Shown: positions 5,828 through 6,396 of the stretch, in pieces
Position numbering within the stretch: position 1 is the first letter of the stretch
Layout of the letters: the number at the start of each line of letters is the position of its first letter
Assembly (NCBI GenBank): GCA_958372035.1
Contig: CATXML010000074.1
Span: 1 to 6,396 of the forward strand
Reading direction: 5' to 3'
DNA from: an uncultured Collinsella sp.
GTDB taxonomy: Bacteria > Actinomycetota > Coriobacteriia > Coriobacteriales > Coriobacteriaceae
DNA: 6,396 nt
Position numbers and translations under genes: made by a program
The notes under the pieces: generated by a model
What the model saw: only the letters and a program-made list of their open reading frames with translations
Database searches by the model: none
What the model was told of the DNA's origin: nothing

Positions 5828-5873
5828 CAGATAAAACATGTCAAAATAAACCTGTCCCTTTTTGGCAGGTTAG
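5828..5873 (-). repeat. right copy of the inverted repeat bracketing the RAYT gene
   Basis: Reverse-complement copy of 4619-4664 with two differences (5838 and 5841). Both fall in the inner arm of the hairpin and each breaks a base pair that is intact in the left copy, so this copy folds less well. It begins in the TAA stop (5872-5870) of the HD gene. Confidence 0.85.
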
Positions 5874-6396
5874 GCCTGGAAGGTATCGCGATCGGGCGCG
5901 AAGGACTGCATGGCTGCGATGGTGCGGTCGAAGAGCTCGGGAAGCTCCCAGCCCAGCATCTCGGCGCCCTGCGAAATTACATCGCGCGAGCAGCCGGCGG
6001 CAAAGCGCTTGTCCTTGAATTTCTTTTTGAGCGACTTGGTCGTAAAGTCCATGACGCTCTTGCTCGGGCGCATGATGACGGCGGCGCCGATCAGGCCGGT
6101 GAGCTCATCGCAGGCAAACAGGATCTTTTCCATCTGCAGCTCGGGCTTGGGCAGCGAAGAGTTGAAGTCCGACGTGTGCGTTTGGATGGCGCGGATAAGC
6201 TCGGGAGTCGCACCCTCACCCTCGAGAATCTCGGCAGCATAGATGGTGTGGTTCATGGGGTCATCCTCATGCTCCTCCCAATCCAGGTCATGCAGCAGAC
6301 CGACAATGCCCCAAAACTCTTCGTTTTCGGGGTCGAACTCGCGCGCAAAGTAGCGCATGGTGCCCTCGACGGTCTCGCCGTGCGTGATGTGGAACG
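5870..6396 (-). CDS. HD-domain phosphohydrolase-like protein (partial, N-terminus beyond right edge)
   Basis: 174 codons are visible, open at the right edge, with TAA at 5872-5870. The first visible residues, FHITHGETVEGTMRYFA, lie upstream of the ATG at 6358 in the same frame and match the start of this HD-family fold, so that ATG is internal. Metal-binding candidates in visible numbering are His5, the pair His35-Asp36 in GLLHDLDWE, His49, His73 (QTHTSDF) and Asp96 (CDELTGL), an H...HD...H...H...D pattern. HD proteins are metal-dependent phosphohydrolases, often acting on nucleotides, but the substrate cannot be read from the sequence. It converges on the carD-like gene, and its stop codon overlaps the right RAYT-flanking repeat. 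A terminator lies about 45 bp downstream. Confidence 0.85.
   Translation of the reverse strand, partial: FHITHGETVEGTMRYFAREFDPENEEFWGIVGLLHDLDWEEHEDDPMNHTIYAAEILEGEGATPELIRAIQTHTSDFNSSLPKPELQMEKILFACDELTGLIGAAVIMRPSKSVMDFTTKSLKKKFKDKRFAAGCSRDVISQGAEMLGWELPELFDRTIAAMQSFAPDRDTFQA

Larger units (their letters stand above)
4619..5873 (+). mobile_element. candidate RAYT unit bounded by inverted repeats
   Basis: About 1.25 kb lies between two inverted ~46-bp repeats (44/46 identical): left repeat, plus-strand terminator, RAYT gene, minus-strand terminator, right repeat. The whole interval sits exactly between the stop codons of two convergent genes. RAYT enzymes act on palindromic REP sequences, so the association is meaningful. 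Whether the interval moved as one unit or the repeats landed separately on either side is not decided by the sequence. No target duplication outside the repeats is seen. Confidence 0.5.

Overview
This 6.4 kb window is high-GC bacterial DNA that most resembles a gut actinobacterium of the class Coriobacteriia, probably Collinsella or a close relative. The reasons are the GC-rich codon use, a divergent CarD-type regulator, and a minus-strand argS upstream of a probable rho, which recalls the actinobacterial order argS ... rho. The genus is inferred from general resemblance, not from a search.

Layout. (1) 1-1136, minus: the first 378 codons of a gene running off the left edge. It is an Ala/Pro/Glu-rich, apparently disordered region studded with Lys/Arg clusters, most likely the N-terminal extension of transcription termination factor Rho. 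(2) 1137-1862: about 725 bp without a convincing gene. It holds the leader and possible promoter of the left gene (about 1137-1310) and then a dense patchwork of diverged intergenic repeats (about 1311-1800), including an imperfect inverted repeat with arms of 75-85 bp and a direct repeat sharing a 17-mer. (3) 1863-1895: a strong minus-strand terminator for argS. (4) 1941-3794, minus: complete argS. (5) 3795-4136: divergent regulatory region between argS and a carD-like gene. (6) 4137-4622, plus: carD-like regulator. (7) 4619-5873: an interval bounded by two inverted copies of a ~46 bp sequence (44/46 identical). It contains a complete REP-associated tyrosine transposase (RAYT, Y1/HUH family) at 4979-5737, plus two unrelated terminators, one pointing out of each flanking gene. 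(8) 5870-6396, minus: an HD-domain phosphohydrolase-like gene cut by the right edge.

How the parts relate. The left half is core information processing: arginyl-tRNA synthetase, probable Rho, and a CarD-like RNA polymerase regulator. The right half is a convergent gene pair (carD-like and HD) whose intergenic space is occupied by a RAYT. The two repeat copies begin exactly in the TAA stop codons of the two flanking genes. The main items for a second look are this RAYT/inverted-repeat arrangement, the composite repeat island between argS and the probable rho, the long basic-cluster tail of the probable Rho, and the tryptophan-free CarD-like protein.
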